Positions 1 to 8,240 of a DNA stretch of 64,000 nt are shown in pieces. Numbering within the stretch: position 1 is the stretch's first letter; every line of letters begins with the position of its first letter. Under the pieces are notes generated by a model. It had not been told where the DNA came from. It was given only the letters and a program-made list of their open reading frames with translations, and did no database searches. Origin of the DNA: Ruegeria lacuscaerulensis (GTDB taxonomy: Bacteria > Pseudomonadota > Alphaproteobacteria > Rhodobacterales > Rhodobacteraceae); assembly GCF_013034685.1 (NCBI RefSeq), contig NZ_WQGO01000002.1, positions 496,001 to 560,000 of the forward strand. Direction: 5' to 3'. The position numbers and the translations under genes were made by a program.

Positions 1-232
1 TTTCCAGGTTGTTCGGCCAATAGCCCCCTGCTTTCAAACCCAGCGTAAGGCCGGCGCGGTCAAAGCCGCCTTTGAAGCCATAAAGCGCATCTTCGTGCCC
101 GATGGCTTCCCGAACAACGGGAAAATTGTAGGCATCGCCAGCGGCCATCGCAGCAAAAACCTTTTCGACGGCGTCAAAGGCGGCTTGTCGGGTCATCAGG
201 TCACCGATTTCGCGCTCGGGTACGATCAACAT
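1..232 (-). CDS. bhcD: Iminosuccinate reductase BhcD, 5' part (cut by window edge)
   Basis: Only the first 77 codons lie in the window; the gene runs off the left edge. The visible protein begins MLIVPEREIGDLMTRQAAFD and matches the N-terminus of the ornithine cyclodeaminase / mu-crystallin family. A GGAGAA ribosome binding site precedes the ATG. It is the last of four same-strand genes after bhcA, bhcB and bhcC. In the beta-hydroxyaspartate cycle of Paracoccus denitrificans this family member reduces iminosuccinate to aspartate with NADH. The assignment rests on operon context plus the partial family match; the NAD-binding domain is not visible. The gap to bhcC holds a strong hairpin (257-298), so its expression may differ from the upstream genes. 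Confidence 0.85.
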   Translation of the reverse strand, partial: MLIVPEREIGDLMTRQAAFDAVEKVFAAMAAGDAYNFPVVREAIGHEDALYGFKGGFDRAGLTLGLKAGGYWPNNLE

Positions 233-256
233 GTTGTTCTCCACTCAGAATTCACG

Positions 257-298
257 CGCCCGTGTGCGTCTCTGGAAGGAAGCGAACGCACACGGGCG
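257..298 (-). promoter_or_regulatory. Intercistronic hairpin between bhcC and bhcD
   Basis: A perfect 13-bp inverted repeat (257-269 pairing with 286-298) with a 16-nt loop lies in the gap between the bhcC stop and the bhcD start. No U-run follows it on the minus strand, so it is not a classical intrinsic terminator. An mRNA-stability or partial-attenuation element setting the bhcABC to bhcD ratio is the likely role; that is inference. Confidence 0.6.
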
Positions 299-350
299 AC
301 TTGTCGGGCTGCTTTTTGAGCCGGATTTGCCTGCTATTGGGTGTCGGGCA

Positions 351-1514
351 TCAATACGCGTGGCCGCGGGCAGATACGGGCCAAACGGTTTCAACCTTGC
401 CGTTGCGCACGCCGACATACCAATCATGCACGTTCGCGGTTGGGTCACAGTGCCCCGGAACCAACTTGAGCTTGTCGTTGACCTTGAGTACCCCGTCCGT
501 GTCCATGACGACGCCATGTTCGTCCGAACATTTGATATACTCGACATCGTCGCGCCCATAGACGACCGGCAGGCCACTATCAACCGACTGTGCCTTGAGG
601 CCGGCATCGACGATTGCCTTGTCAGCCTTGGCGTGACTCATAACGCTTGTCAGGATGAAAAAGGCGTTCTCCCACTCTCCTTGGTCGATGCGATTGCCGT
701 CCTTGTCCAGAATACGGCCGTAATCGGCGTCCATGAAAGCGTAAGACCCACACTGCAACTCGTTATACACGCCCGAGTTGGATTCGAAGTAATAAGATCC
801 GGTACCGCCACCCGAGACCAATTCGCATTCAATGCCTTCCGCCTTCAGCCCTTCAACAGCGTCCTTGACCATGGCAATCGCCGTGTCGAGCTTTTCTTTA
901 CGCGCCTCATAGCTGTCGAGATGCTGCATCGCGCCTTGATAGGCCTGGATGCCCGTGAATTTCAGATTTTCGGCGTCTACTACGGCTTTGGCAATCTCAA
1001 TCACTTCTGGGGTTGTCGTGACACCGCAACGCCCGGCACCGCAGTCGATTTCCACAAAAACTTCCAATTGCGTCCCGTGATCGACGGCCGCGCCGGACAG
1101 GTCTGCGACATTGTCCACATCGTCCACGCAGACGATGATGCGGCTGCCCAGCTTTGGCAGGCTGGCAAGACGGTCGATTTTGGCGGGGTCACGCACCTGA
1201 TTTGATACCAGAACATCCTTGATGCCACCGCGAACGAAAACTTCCGCTTCGGAAACTTTCTGACAGCAAACACCAACGGCGCCACCGATCCTTTCCTGAA
1301 GTTTTGCAACGTCCACAGATTTGTGCATTTTCCCGTGCACGCGATGGCGCATACCATGCGCTTTTGCATAGTCGCCCATTTTCTTGATATTGCGTTCCAG
1401 TGCATCGAGATCCAGCACGAGGCTAGGGGTCTGGATATCGGCTTCATCCATTCCGGGCTTGGCCGGAATGTCATAGCCGACTTCGAATTCGTCGAGATTG
1501 GTCATGTCTTTCAT
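351..1514 (-). CDS. bhcC: beta-hydroxyaspartate aldolase BhcC
   Basis: 387-residue PLP enzyme of the D-threonine aldolase / D-serine dehydratase-like (DSD1) family. In the beta-hydroxyaspartate cycle it condenses glycine and glyoxylate to (2R,3S)-beta-hydroxyaspartate. Visible marks are the RVHGKMHKS motif near residue 60, where the PLP lysine (about Lys62) sits, and a C-terminal PGHCDPT metal-site motif near residue 355. I chose the ATG at 1514, which begins MKDMTNLDEF, because an AGGA ribosome binding site lies 8 nt upstream; an ATG at 1505 is the alternative. It follows bhcB by about 40 nt and is clearly in the same operon. Confidence 0.93.
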   Translation of the reverse strand: MKDMTNLDEFEVGYDIPAKPGMDEADIQTPSLVLDLDALERNIKKMGDYAKAHGMRHRVHGKMHKSVDVAKLQERIGGAVGVCCQKVSEAEVFVRGGIKDVLVSNQVRDPAKIDRLASLPKLGSRIIVCVDDVDNVADLSGAAVDHGTQLEVFVEIDCGAGRCGVTTTPEVIEIAKAVVDAENLKFTGIQAYQGAMQHLDSYEARKEKLDTAIAMVKDAVEGLKAEGIECELVSGGGTGSYYFESNSGVYNELQCGSYAFMDADYGRILDKDGNRIDQGEWENAFFILTSVMSHAKADKAIVDAGLKAQSVDSGLPVVYGRDDVEYIKCSDEHGVVMDTDGVLKVNDKLKLVPGHCDPTANVHDWYVGVRNGKVETVWPVSARGHAY

Positions 1515-1555
1515 TTCCGTGTTCCTATATCGGGATTGATGTCTGTCGGGGGTGG

Positions 1556-2509
1556 TCACACAGTCAGCCAGGGCAGCTTGTCTAGATCGACATTGCCACC
1601 GGTGATGATCAGACCGACCCGCTTGCCTTTGAACGCGTCTGGATTCTTCAGTACCGTGGCCAATGGAACGGCCGAGGACGGCTCCATCACGATCCGAAGG
1701 TGTTTCCACGTCAGCTTCATTGCGTCGATGATCTCCTGTTCCGTGGCCGTGTAGATTTCGGAAACGTGGTTCGACACGAAGTGCCACGTGAGATCTTTCA
1801 GGGGGACAAGAAGACCGTCGGCGATTGTCTTTGGAGCATCATCGGCGATAATGTGCCCTGCTTTGAAGCTGCGATAGGCGTCGTCGGCTTGCTCGGGTTC
1901 GGCTGCGATGATTGCAGTCTCGGGCGCTAAGGTCGAAAGAGTCAGACACGTCCCAGACACCATGCCGCCACCTCCGATCGGGGCAACAACAGCATCCAGG
2001 CCATCCGTCTGTTCTATGAATTCACGCGAACATGTGCCTTGCCCGGCGATCACCCTTGGATCGTTATACGGGTGAACGAAATCGCCGCCCGTCGCTGCTT
2101 GAACCTCGGCAAATGTCGCTTCGCGCGACGAGGTAGAGGGTTCGCATTCCGTTATCTTTCCACCGTAGCGGCGAACCGTGTCCTTTTTTGCCTGTGGCGC
2201 GGTGCGCGGCATGACGACATTGCACGGTATGCCCCGCTTCATTGCAGCATAAGAGAGGCACGAGGCGTGATTGCCAGACGAATGTGTCGCGACGCCCTTC
2301 TTTGCCTGTTCCTCATTGAGGCCGAACACGGCATTGGTAGCCCCGCGCACTTTGAAGGCGCCGGGTTCCTGGAAGTTCTCGCATTTGAAGAACAACTGCG
2401 CCCCGGTCAGTTCATTGAGGTAGTCCGAGGTTCGAACCGGGGTGCGGCGGATGTAGGGCTCGATCCGGCTGTGGGCGTCGAGCATATCTTCGTAGGTCGG
2501 GATATACAT
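1556..2509 (-). CDS. bhcB: beta-hydroxyaspartate dehydratase BhcB
   Basis: 317-residue fold-type II PLP enzyme of the threonine/serine dehydratase family. In the cycle it dehydrates beta-hydroxyaspartate to iminosuccinate. The PLP lysine is expected at about Lys53 in the motif FQEPGAFKVRGA, and a glycine-rich phosphate loop (APIGGGGM) follows in mid-protein. I chose the ATG at 2509 (MYIPTYEDM), preceded by AAGGA at normal spacing. Upstream ATGs at 2527 and 2524 overlap the bhcA stop (ATGATGA) and would add four to six residues. The overlap suggests translational coupling to bhcA. Confidence 0.93.
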   Translation of the reverse strand: MYIPTYEDMLDAHSRIEPYIRRTPVRTSDYLNELTGAQLFFKCENFQEPGAFKVRGATNAVFGLNEEQAKKGVATHSSGNHASCLSYAAMKRGIPCNVVMPRTAPQAKKDTVRRYGGKITECEPSTSSREATFAEVQAATGGDFVHPYNDPRVIAGQGTCSREFIEQTDGLDAVVAPIGGGGMVSGTCLTLSTLAPETAIIAAEPEQADDAYRSFKAGHIIADDAPKTIADGLLVPLKDLTWHFVSNHVSEIYTATEQEIIDAMKLTWKHLRIVMEPSSAVPLATVLKNPDAFKGKRVGLIITGGNVDLDKLPWLTV

Positions 2510-2523
2510 CGTGCAATCCTTCA

Positions 2524-3714
2524 TCATGCAGCGTCCTTCTGCGCGACGGCTGGATGACCGCGATAATATTCCTGTGCAGCCGTAACGCCCGAGCCCAATT
2601 GGATGTTCAGTCCCAGATCGGCCATACACATTTCAGCTGTGGCGATGCCGGACAGCGCCATGACATCGGTCAGGCTGCCAAGGTGCCCGATACGGAACAC
2701 CTTACCGGCGACCTCGCCGAGCCCGACACCAAAAGCAACGCCATATTTTTCGGCGGCATGGGTAACGATGTCTGTTGCATCAAAGCCGTCCGGCGTGCGT
2801 ATCGCGCTGACGGTGTCTGAATACACCGATGGGTTGGCTGCGCAAAGCTCCAACCCCCAGGCGCTCACGGCGGCGCGAACACCTTCAGCTATGCGGTAGT
2901 GGCGGGCAAAGACGTTTTCTAGACCTTCACGCAGCAACATGTCGCAAGCCTGATTGAGACCGTTCATCAACCCGACGGCGGGCGTGTAGGGATAGGCATT
3001 GTTGGCGTAACCCTTGGCCATGTCATGCACGTCGAAAAACGTGCGGGGCAAGGTGCCGGTTTTGGTCGCTTCCATCGCTTTTTTGCTAAAGCCTACAATG
3101 GCAAGCCCGGCGGGTAGCATGAATCCTTTTTGCGATCCGGTCACCGCAACGTCTACGCCCCATTCGTCAAAGCGGAAATCCATGGATGCAATGGACGAAA
3201 CTCCATCGACAAACAGCATGGCGGGGTGCTTGGCGGCGTTCAATGCTTTGCGCACGGCAGCAATATCCGATTTTACGCCTGTTGCTGTTTCGTTGTGCGT
3301 GGCTATAACCGCCTTGATTTCGTGGTTCGCATCCGCGGTCAAAATCTCTTCGTAGTGGTCGGCGGGCAGGCCCTGGCCCCAAGGGGTTTCAACGATTTTC
3401 ACATTCAACCCGTGACGTTGACACATGTCGATCCAGCGATGGCTGAACATACCGTTGCGCGCTGCAAGAACCTTGTCGCCGGCTGACAGGGTATTGGTCA
3501 AAGCGGTTTCCCAGCCGCCAGTCCCGCTGGACGGAAAGATAAAAACCTCGGCGCATTTGCTTTTCAGGATTTTCTGAACACTGGCACGCGCGGGATGCAG
3601 AATTTGCCCAAACAGCGGCGAGCGGTGGTCGATCGTGGGCATATCGCAGGCCTTGCGCAGGCTCTCGGGGATATTGGTCGGACCCGGAATGAAAACGGGG
3701 TTTTGAAAGCTCAT
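2524..3714 (-). CDS. bhcA: Aspartate-glyoxylate aminotransferase BhcA
   Basis: 396-residue class V PLP aminotransferase of the serine-glyoxylate transaminase type. In the beta-hydroxyaspartate cycle it moves the amino group of aspartate to glyoxylate, giving glycine and oxaloacetate. The protein begins MSFQNPVFIPGPTNIP, with the GPTN signature of the family, and the PLP lysine is predicted at Lys196 in GSQKGFM. The ATG at 3714 has an AAGGAGA ribosome binding site 6 to 8 nt upstream. It is the first gene of bhcABCD, divergent from bhcR, with a 169-nt intergenic control region. Confidence 0.95.
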   Translation of the reverse strand: MSFQNPVFIPGPTNIPESLRKACDMPTIDHRSPLFGQILHPARASVQKILKSKCAEVFIFPSSGTGGWETALTNTLSAGDKVLAARNGMFSHRWIDMCQRHGLNVKIVETPWGQGLPADHYEEILTADANHEIKAVIATHNETATGVKSDIAAVRKALNAAKHPAMLFVDGVSSIASMDFRFDEWGVDVAVTGSQKGFMLPAGLAIVGFSKKAMEATKTGTLPRTFFDVHDMAKGYANNAYPYTPAVGLMNGLNQACDMLLREGLENVFARHYRIAEGVRAAVSAWGLELCAANPSVYSDTVSAIRTPDGFDATDIVTHAAEKYGVAFGVGLGEVAGKVFRIGHLGSLTDVMALSGIATAEMCMADLGLNIQLGSGVTAAQEYYRGHPAVAQKDAA

Positions 3715-3772
3715 GGGTGGTCTCCTTCCGTCGTTGACCAAACAATACGACCAAGGCGTTCGTCGGGAAATT

Positions 3773-3795
3773 ATTTTGAAAACACTTTTCAAAAT
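3773..3795. promoter_or_regulatory. Probable BhcR (IclR-type) operator
   Basis: A perfect 10-bp inverted repeat, ATTTTGAAAA / TTTTCAAAAT, with a 3-nt spacer lies in the A+T-rich gap between bhcA and bhcR. A second, looser repeat (ATGACA at 3803-3808 and TGTCAT at 3822-3827) sits beside it. IclR-family proteins bind A+T-rich palindromes in divergent promoters and BhcR is known to control bhc in Paracoccus. Assignment of this exact site is inference. Confidence 0.6.
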
Positions 3796-3883
3796 ACAGA
3801 TAATGACATTTATCTTATAGTTGTCATAAGCTTACATTTTTCATATCATGAATTAAGCTTTCAAAACAGATCAAAGGTATTTT

Positions 3884-4732
3884 ATGGATTTCCGGAACAA
3901 TGAGCCTGAGTCCCGTCGCAAAGCCAGGGGAAGACCCCGAGGATGGGATGACAAGACCGCGCAAAATACCATCAAGTCCCTAGATAGGGCGATGGAGGTT
4001 TTCGAATATCTGAGCGAAGCGCAAGGGAAGGCTTTGACGACGCTGTCCGATGAAATGAAGCAGTCCCCAGCAACGGTTTATCGTATTCTGGTGACGCTGG
4101 AGGGCAGGGGGCTTGTCGAATTCGATCGTGATGAACAGGTCTGGCATATTGGCCCGCGCGCCTTTGTTATAGGCTCGCGGTTTCTTAGACGAACCAGCCT
4201 TGTTGATCGGGCACGGCCCGTCATGCGAAAGCTGATGGAAGCGACTGGAGAGACCGCCAATCTTGGCGTCGAGAGAGAAGGGGCAGTGTTGTTTCTGAGC
4301 CAGGTGGAAACACACGCCAGCATCCGTGCATTCTTCCCTCCGGGCACTTTGTCCCCGATGCATGCTTCGGGTATTGGGAAGGCTCTGTTGGCTTATATGG
4401 ATGAAGATCGGCTGGATCGCTTGTTGGCCGCCGCCGAGTTGCAGGCTTTCACGGATCGGTCGATTACGCAGCCGGATGCACTGAAAGAGGATCTGGTAGC
4501 CATCCGATCGCAGGGCTACGCGATTGATAACGAAGAAAAGAACACGGGCATGAGATGCATTGCAGCACCCGTGTTCGATATCAATCGAGAAGCGGTGGCC
4601 GGGATATCGGTGTCCGGGCCAACAAGCCGTGTGAGCGAAGCCGAGATCGAGCGACTAAGCCGCCCCGTCATCGAGGCAGCCCATCAATTGACGCAGGCGA
4701 TCGGGGGTGTCGTCACTCTGCCGCGGACCTAA
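3884..4732 (+). CDS. bhcR: IclR-family regulator of the beta-hydroxyaspartate cycle, BhcR
   Basis: 282-residue IclR-family transcription factor. A winged helix-turn-helix occupies about residues 25-90 (ALTTLSDEMKQSPATVYRIL in its core), followed by the IclR effector-binding domain, with a conserved region around FPPGTLSPMHASGIGKALLA. The N-terminus is basic (RRKARGRPRG). It is divergent from bhcABCD, the arrangement seen in Paracoccus, where glyoxylate acts as effector. The ATG at 3884 has an AAAGG ribosome binding site. Its last 20 bp overlap the 3' end of the convergent ureidoglycine aminohydrolase gene. Confidence 0.9.
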   Translation: MDFRNNEPESRRKARGRPRGWDDKTAQNTIKSLDRAMEVFEYLSEAQGKALTTLSDEMKQSPATVYRILVTLEGRGLVEFDRDEQVWHIGPRAFVIGSRFLRRTSLVDRARPVMRKLMEATGETANLGVEREGAVLFLSQVETHASIRAFFPPGTLSPMHASGIGKALLAYMDEDRLDRLLAAAELQAFTDRSITQPDALKEDLVAIRSQGYAIDNEEKNTGMRCIAAPVFDINREAVAGISVSGPTSRVSEAEIERLSRPVIEAAHQLTQAIGGVVTLPRT

Positions 4733-5582
4733 GGCGCTGATGTCGTGGAAACGCTGCGGGTCCAGTCCGCAACGCCATGTGGCGGTTCACGTCCTTGTAT
4801 AGCAAGTACCGGAATTTCCCTGGCCCACCTGCGTAGCATGCCTGAGGGCAGAAGGCGCGCAGCCACATATAATCCCCGGCTTCGACCTCGACCCAGTCAT
4901 TGTTCAGGCGATAAACGGCCTTGCCCTCAAGAACGTACAGGCCGTGTTCCATCACATGCGTCTCAAGAAATGGGATGACCGCGCCGGGTTCAAAAGTCAC
5001 GACGGTCACATGCATGTCGTGGCGCAAGTCGTTTGGGTCTACAAATCGCGTTGTCGCCCATTTGCCATCCGTGCCCGGCATCGGTGTTGGCGCAATGTCG
5101 TTTTCGTTGAGAACAAGGATATCAGGTGTGCCCAGCCCTTCTAAAGCTTCGTACGCCTTGCGGATCCAATGAAATCGCAAAGTGTCCTCACCGTGGTTTC
5201 GCAAGGTCCAATCGGTTTCAGGAGGCAGATAGGCATAGCCACCGGGGGTGAGCTGATAGGTGGTACCGCCGGCCTGCAATGTCGCGTTGCCTTCGACCAC
5301 GAACAAGACGCCTTGCGCCTCGGGATCGGTCTCGGGCCGGTCAGAGCCCCCGCCGGGCTGAACTTCCATGATGTATTGCGAAAAGGTTTCGGCAAAGCCG
5401 CTCAGCGGGCGCGAGATGACCCACAGTCGCGTGTCTTCCCAAAAGGGCAAAAAACTGGTGACGATGTCCCGCATTGTGCCCCTAGGGATGACGGCATAGG
5501 CGTCAGTAAACACGGCGCGATCTGTCAGCAACTGGTCTTGTCCGGGATGCCCACCTTTTGGTGCGAAATACGTATTGCTCAT
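4713..5582 (-). CDS. allE: (S)-ureidoglycine aminohydrolase (bicupin)
   Basis: 289-residue double-cupin protein matching the (S)-ureidoglycine aminohydrolase (AllE/YlbA) family, which releases ammonia from ureidoglycine to give ureidoglycolate in purine/allantoin breakdown. The first cupin lies around residues 70-130 and the second around 190-270, with HVMEHGLYVLEGKAVYRLN as its metal-binding core; the YLLYKDVNRH ending is typical. The ATG has an AGGAG site. The C-terminus continues about 18 residues past the usual end, into the tail of bhcR, so the stop may have shifted. Ureidoglycolate breakdown yields glyoxylate, the substrate of the neighbouring cycle, which makes the placement meaningful. 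Confidence 0.85.
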   Translation of the reverse strand: MSNTYFAPKGGHPGQDQLLTDRAVFTDAYAVIPRGTMRDIVTSFLPFWEDTRLWVISRPLSGFAETFSQYIMEVQPGGGSDRPETDPEAQGVLFVVEGNATLQAGGTTYQLTPGGYAYLPPETDWTLRNHGEDTLRFHWIRKAYEALEGLGTPDILVLNENDIAPTPMPGTDGKWATTRFVDPNDLRHDMHVTVVTFEPGAVIPFLETHVMEHGLYVLEGKAVYRLNNDWVEVEAGDYMWLRAFCPQACYAGGPGKFRYLLYKDVNRHMALRTGPAAFPRHQRLRSAAE

Positions 5583-6062
5583 GTGTGCTCCTGAAGAAAA
5601 CCGTGCCTGTTAACATATGCTCTGGTTGTAGGTTTCCGACCAGACACAAGGGAACGACAGCTCTATCTTGAAAAATTTGACAATCGCGAGGGTTTTCAGG
5701 TGAAGCGGCATTCTCTGGCCCGTCGTGACAGTACACCCGGCTGATCCGACGTCTAGTGAACCGGCAATCCAGTTCGACCCCACGTCACGCCATGCTTTCC
5801 GCCAGAATCCGGTATGACACACCGTATCGCGAATAGAAAAACGGCGTACAGGATGCACGTACCTTTAGCACTTTCGGGACAGAACGGAGCAACGGTTTCA
5901 AAGGTCGGGGAAACGCTGGCCGAACACCTGTTTTCATCTGACGTTCAGGTTGGCTAGGTGCATCAAAACTGGGGTAAGGGGCGGCGGCGCCGCCCCCAAT
6001 CGCAAAAACTGAGGCACCTGAGAGGCGGTGCCAACAACAGACTCATCACGGAGGCCAAGGCC
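5583..6062. other. Intergenic stretch with no gene seen
   Basis: 480 bp between two divergent genes. Small open frames here have no family match and no convincing ribosome binding site. It should hold the promoters of the ureidoglycine aminohydrolase gene (minus) and the nitronate monooxygenase operon (plus). I could not pick out a clear operator. Confidence 0.5.
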
Positions 6063-7040
6063 ATGAAAACCGAAATTACCGAACTCTTTGGCATTGAACG
6101 CCCAATCATTCAGGGCGGGATGCACTATGTCGGGTTTGCCGAACTCGCAGCCGCCGTTTCAAATGCTGGCGGTCTGGGAACGATCACTGGACTGACACAG
6201 AAAACGCCCGCCGATCTGGCAAATGAGATCGCGCGTTGCAAGGATATGACCGACAAACCTATTGCAGTGAACGTCACGTTTCTGCCAACCGTCAACGCGC
6301 CGGATTACCCGGCCCTAATCAAGGCGATCATCGACGGTGGCGTCACAGTTGTAGAAACGGCTGGGCGCAACCCGGCGCAGGTTATGCCGTATCTTAAGGA
6401 TGCAGGGATCAAGGTGATCCACAAATGTACCTCGGTTCGCCATGCTCTCAAGGCGCAGGAAATCGGCTGCGATGCCGTATCTGTTGACGGGTTCGAATGC
6501 GGCGGGCATCCGGGCGAGGATGACGTGCCCAACATGATCCTGTTGCCCCGCGCCGCGGATGAGTTGGAGATCCCCTTCGTCGCGTCCGGCGGTCAGGCCG
6601 ATGGCCGCTCGCTGGTGGCTTCGTTGGCTATGGGGGCGTCGGGTATCAATCTGGGTACGCGTTTCGTTGCCACCAAGGAAGCGCCTGTGCATCAGAACGT
6701 AAAGGACGCCATCGTCGCGGCGACCGAACTGGACACGCGCCTTGTCATGCGCCCGCTGCGCAACACGGAACGGGTCATGACCAACCCGGCGGTCGAGCGC
6801 ATTCTGGCCAAGGAAAAAGAAAAGGGTGAGACAATTCAGTTCGAAGACATCATCGACGAAGTGGCCGGTGTCTACCCGGGTATCATGCAGGGCGGGGATA
6901 TGGATAGCGGTGCTTGGTCCTGCGGCATGGTTGTTGGCCTGATCAATGACGTGCCGTCCTGCCAGGAGCTGTTGGACCGCGTCATGTCCGAGGCTGATCA
7001 GATCATCAGCGAACGCCTGGCTGGCTATAACGCTGCCTAA
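6063..7040 (+). CDS. Nitronate monooxygenase / 2-nitropropane dioxygenase family
   Basis: 325-residue FMN-dependent TIM-barrel protein of the NMO (2-nitropropane dioxygenase) family. The start MKTEITELFGIERPIIQGGM is the usual family N-terminus, and the motifs GFECGGHPG (substrate/FMN region) and VASGGQADG with MGASGINLGTRF (phosphate-binding loops) are present. The ATG at 6063 follows a GGAGG sequence; an in-frame start upstream lacks family similarity. It is followed by a crotonase 37 nt downstream. Members oxidise alkyl nitronates, but family proteins beside fatty-acid genes may act on other flavin substrates, so the substrate is unknown. Confidence 0.85.
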   Translation: MKTEITELFGIERPIIQGGMHYVGFAELAAAVSNAGGLGTITGLTQKTPADLANEIARCKDMTDKPIAVNVTFLPTVNAPDYPALIKAIIDGGVTVVETAGRNPAQVMPYLKDAGIKVIHKCTSVRHALKAQEIGCDAVSVDGFECGGHPGEDDVPNMILLPRAADELEIPFVASGGQADGRSLVASLAMGASGINLGTRFVATKEAPVHQNVKDAIVAATELDTRLVMRPLRNTERVMTNPAVERILAKEKEKGETIQFEDIIDEVAGVYPGIMQGGDMDSGAWSCGMVVGLINDVPSCQELLDRVMSEADQIISERLAGYNAA

Positions 7041-7077
7041 CAGACAACCCGAAAATAGACCTGCGAAAGAAACGAAA

Positions 7078-7854
7078 ATGACGAACGAAAATACAGCCAC
7101 GCAAGGTGTCGCGACCGAGAAACTGGGTTCTACCCTGCGTATAACGATGTCGAACCCCGGCAAAAAAAATGCGATCGATCGGTCGATGTATCTTGGTCTG
7201 GCCGAAGCCCTGACAACCGCAGCCAAAGACCCTGAAATTCGAGTGGTTTGGCTGCGCGGTGCAGACGGTGATTTCACCAGCGGCAACATGGTGAGCGATT
7301 TTCACAACTCGGCCTCTGGTGAAAATCCGCCCGTTGTGGCTTTTCTTGAAGCGTTGATCAAATTCCCCAAGCCGATTGTCGCACAGGTAGAAGGAGTGGC
7401 CATCGGTGTTGGCGCAACAATGCTGATGCATTGTGATCTGATTTATGCGGCCAAAGGCACGCGATTCCGTCTGCCTTTTGTCAACCTTGGTCTGGTACCC
7501 GAAGCCGGGGCCAGCTACATCCTGCCGCGTCTGATGGGGCAGGCCAAAGCGGCGGAACTTTTGCTTCTGGGCCGGATGTTCTCTGCCCAAGTTGCGCTTG
7601 AAACCGGGCTTGTCAGTGGGGTTGTCGCCGCCGAGGATCTGGAGGACACGGTTTCAGCCGCGGTTTCCGAGCTTGGTGAATTGCCACCGAACGCTTTGAT
7701 GAAAACCAAAGCGCTTCTGCGCCGCCCTCTTACGGGTGATGTCTGGATAAGGGTCACCGAAGAGTTGACGGATTTTGCTGCTCAGCTTGATCATAGCGAA
7801 TTTCAGGAAGCGTTTCAGGCGTTTGCAGAAAACCGAAAGCCGGTCTTCAAATAG
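7078..7854 (+). CDS. Enoyl-CoA hydratase/isomerase (crotonase) family protein
   Basis: 258-residue crotonase-fold protein. Oxyanion-hole regions are visible around the GNMVSDF segment and VEGVAIGVGATMLMHCDL, and a glutamate at a catalytic position occurs in LVPEAGASYILPR. Members hydrate, isomerise or hydrolyse acyl-CoA thioesters. It is probably co-transcribed with the upstream nitronate monooxygenase gene (37-nt gap). The ATG at 7078 has a purine-rich but weak ribosome binding site. The exact acyl-CoA substrate cannot be told from sequence. Confidence 0.85.
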   Translation: MTNENTATQGVATEKLGSTLRITMSNPGKKNAIDRSMYLGLAEALTTAAKDPEIRVVWLRGADGDFTSGNMVSDFHNSASGENPPVVAFLEALIKFPKPIVAQVEGVAIGVGATMLMHCDLIYAAKGTRFRLPFVNLGLVPEAGASYILPRLMGQAKAAELLLLGRMFSAQVALETGLVSGVVAAEDLEDTVSAAVSELGELPPNALMKTKALLRRPLTGDVWIRVTEELTDFAAQLDHSEFQEAFQAFAENRKPVFK

Positions 7855-8240
7855 TCAGTCCAAGATTGTTTGTCTTAATTTTCCGACCCAAGTGCTTCGC
7901 GTCGGCTTCGGACACTTGGGTCATCATGGCGAATTGAGCGCGATCCGGGATCTGTAGATACCGTCTACAGGCGTGAGGCGGAAAGACCACTCGAGCCTGT
8001 GAACTAAATTGATCCGTACCATCTTCGTGTTTGCAGTCGCTGAGGCACGCGTTTTCCGACGTTTAGGCAATGTGAGCGAACGCCGTCCATTAGTCATAAG
8101 AGCGCGCGAGTTAGTCGCGCGCTCTTAGCGTGTTTCTTCAATACTGGGGGCGTCCATTCCTTCCAGAGGATCGTGAAGCAACGGCGGGAGTAAACACTCA
8201 GAAATGGCCTTCTGACATGCTCCGATTGGATGTTGCAACG
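7855..8240. other. Convergent intergenic stretch with two hairpins
   Basis: 386 bp between the 3' ends of the crotonase and RND pump genes. No gene is seen. It holds a 10-bp inverted repeat (7885-7894 with 7913-7922) and a stronger 12-bp hairpin (8098-8126). Confidence 0.5.
8098..8126. terminator. Candidate bidirectional terminator hairpin
   Basis: A perfect 12-bp G+C-rich stem (8098-8109 with 8115-8126) with a 5-nt loop lies between two convergent operons. Only a moderately T-rich tail follows on the plus strand (TGTTTCTTC), so termination efficiency is uncertain. Confidence 0.55.

Noticed and set aside
231..1205. Long plus-strand frame opposite bhcC
   Set aside because: It is antisense to a clear enzyme gene and has no family match; G+C-rich codon use makes such shadows common.
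6315..7289. Long minus-strand frame across the nitronate monooxygenase and crotonase genes
   Set aside because: It spans two real genes antisense and shows no recognisable domain.
7885..7922. 10-bp hairpin as terminator of the crotonase operon
   Set aside because: No T-run follows on either strand and the loop is long; the hairpin at 8098-8126 is the better candidate.
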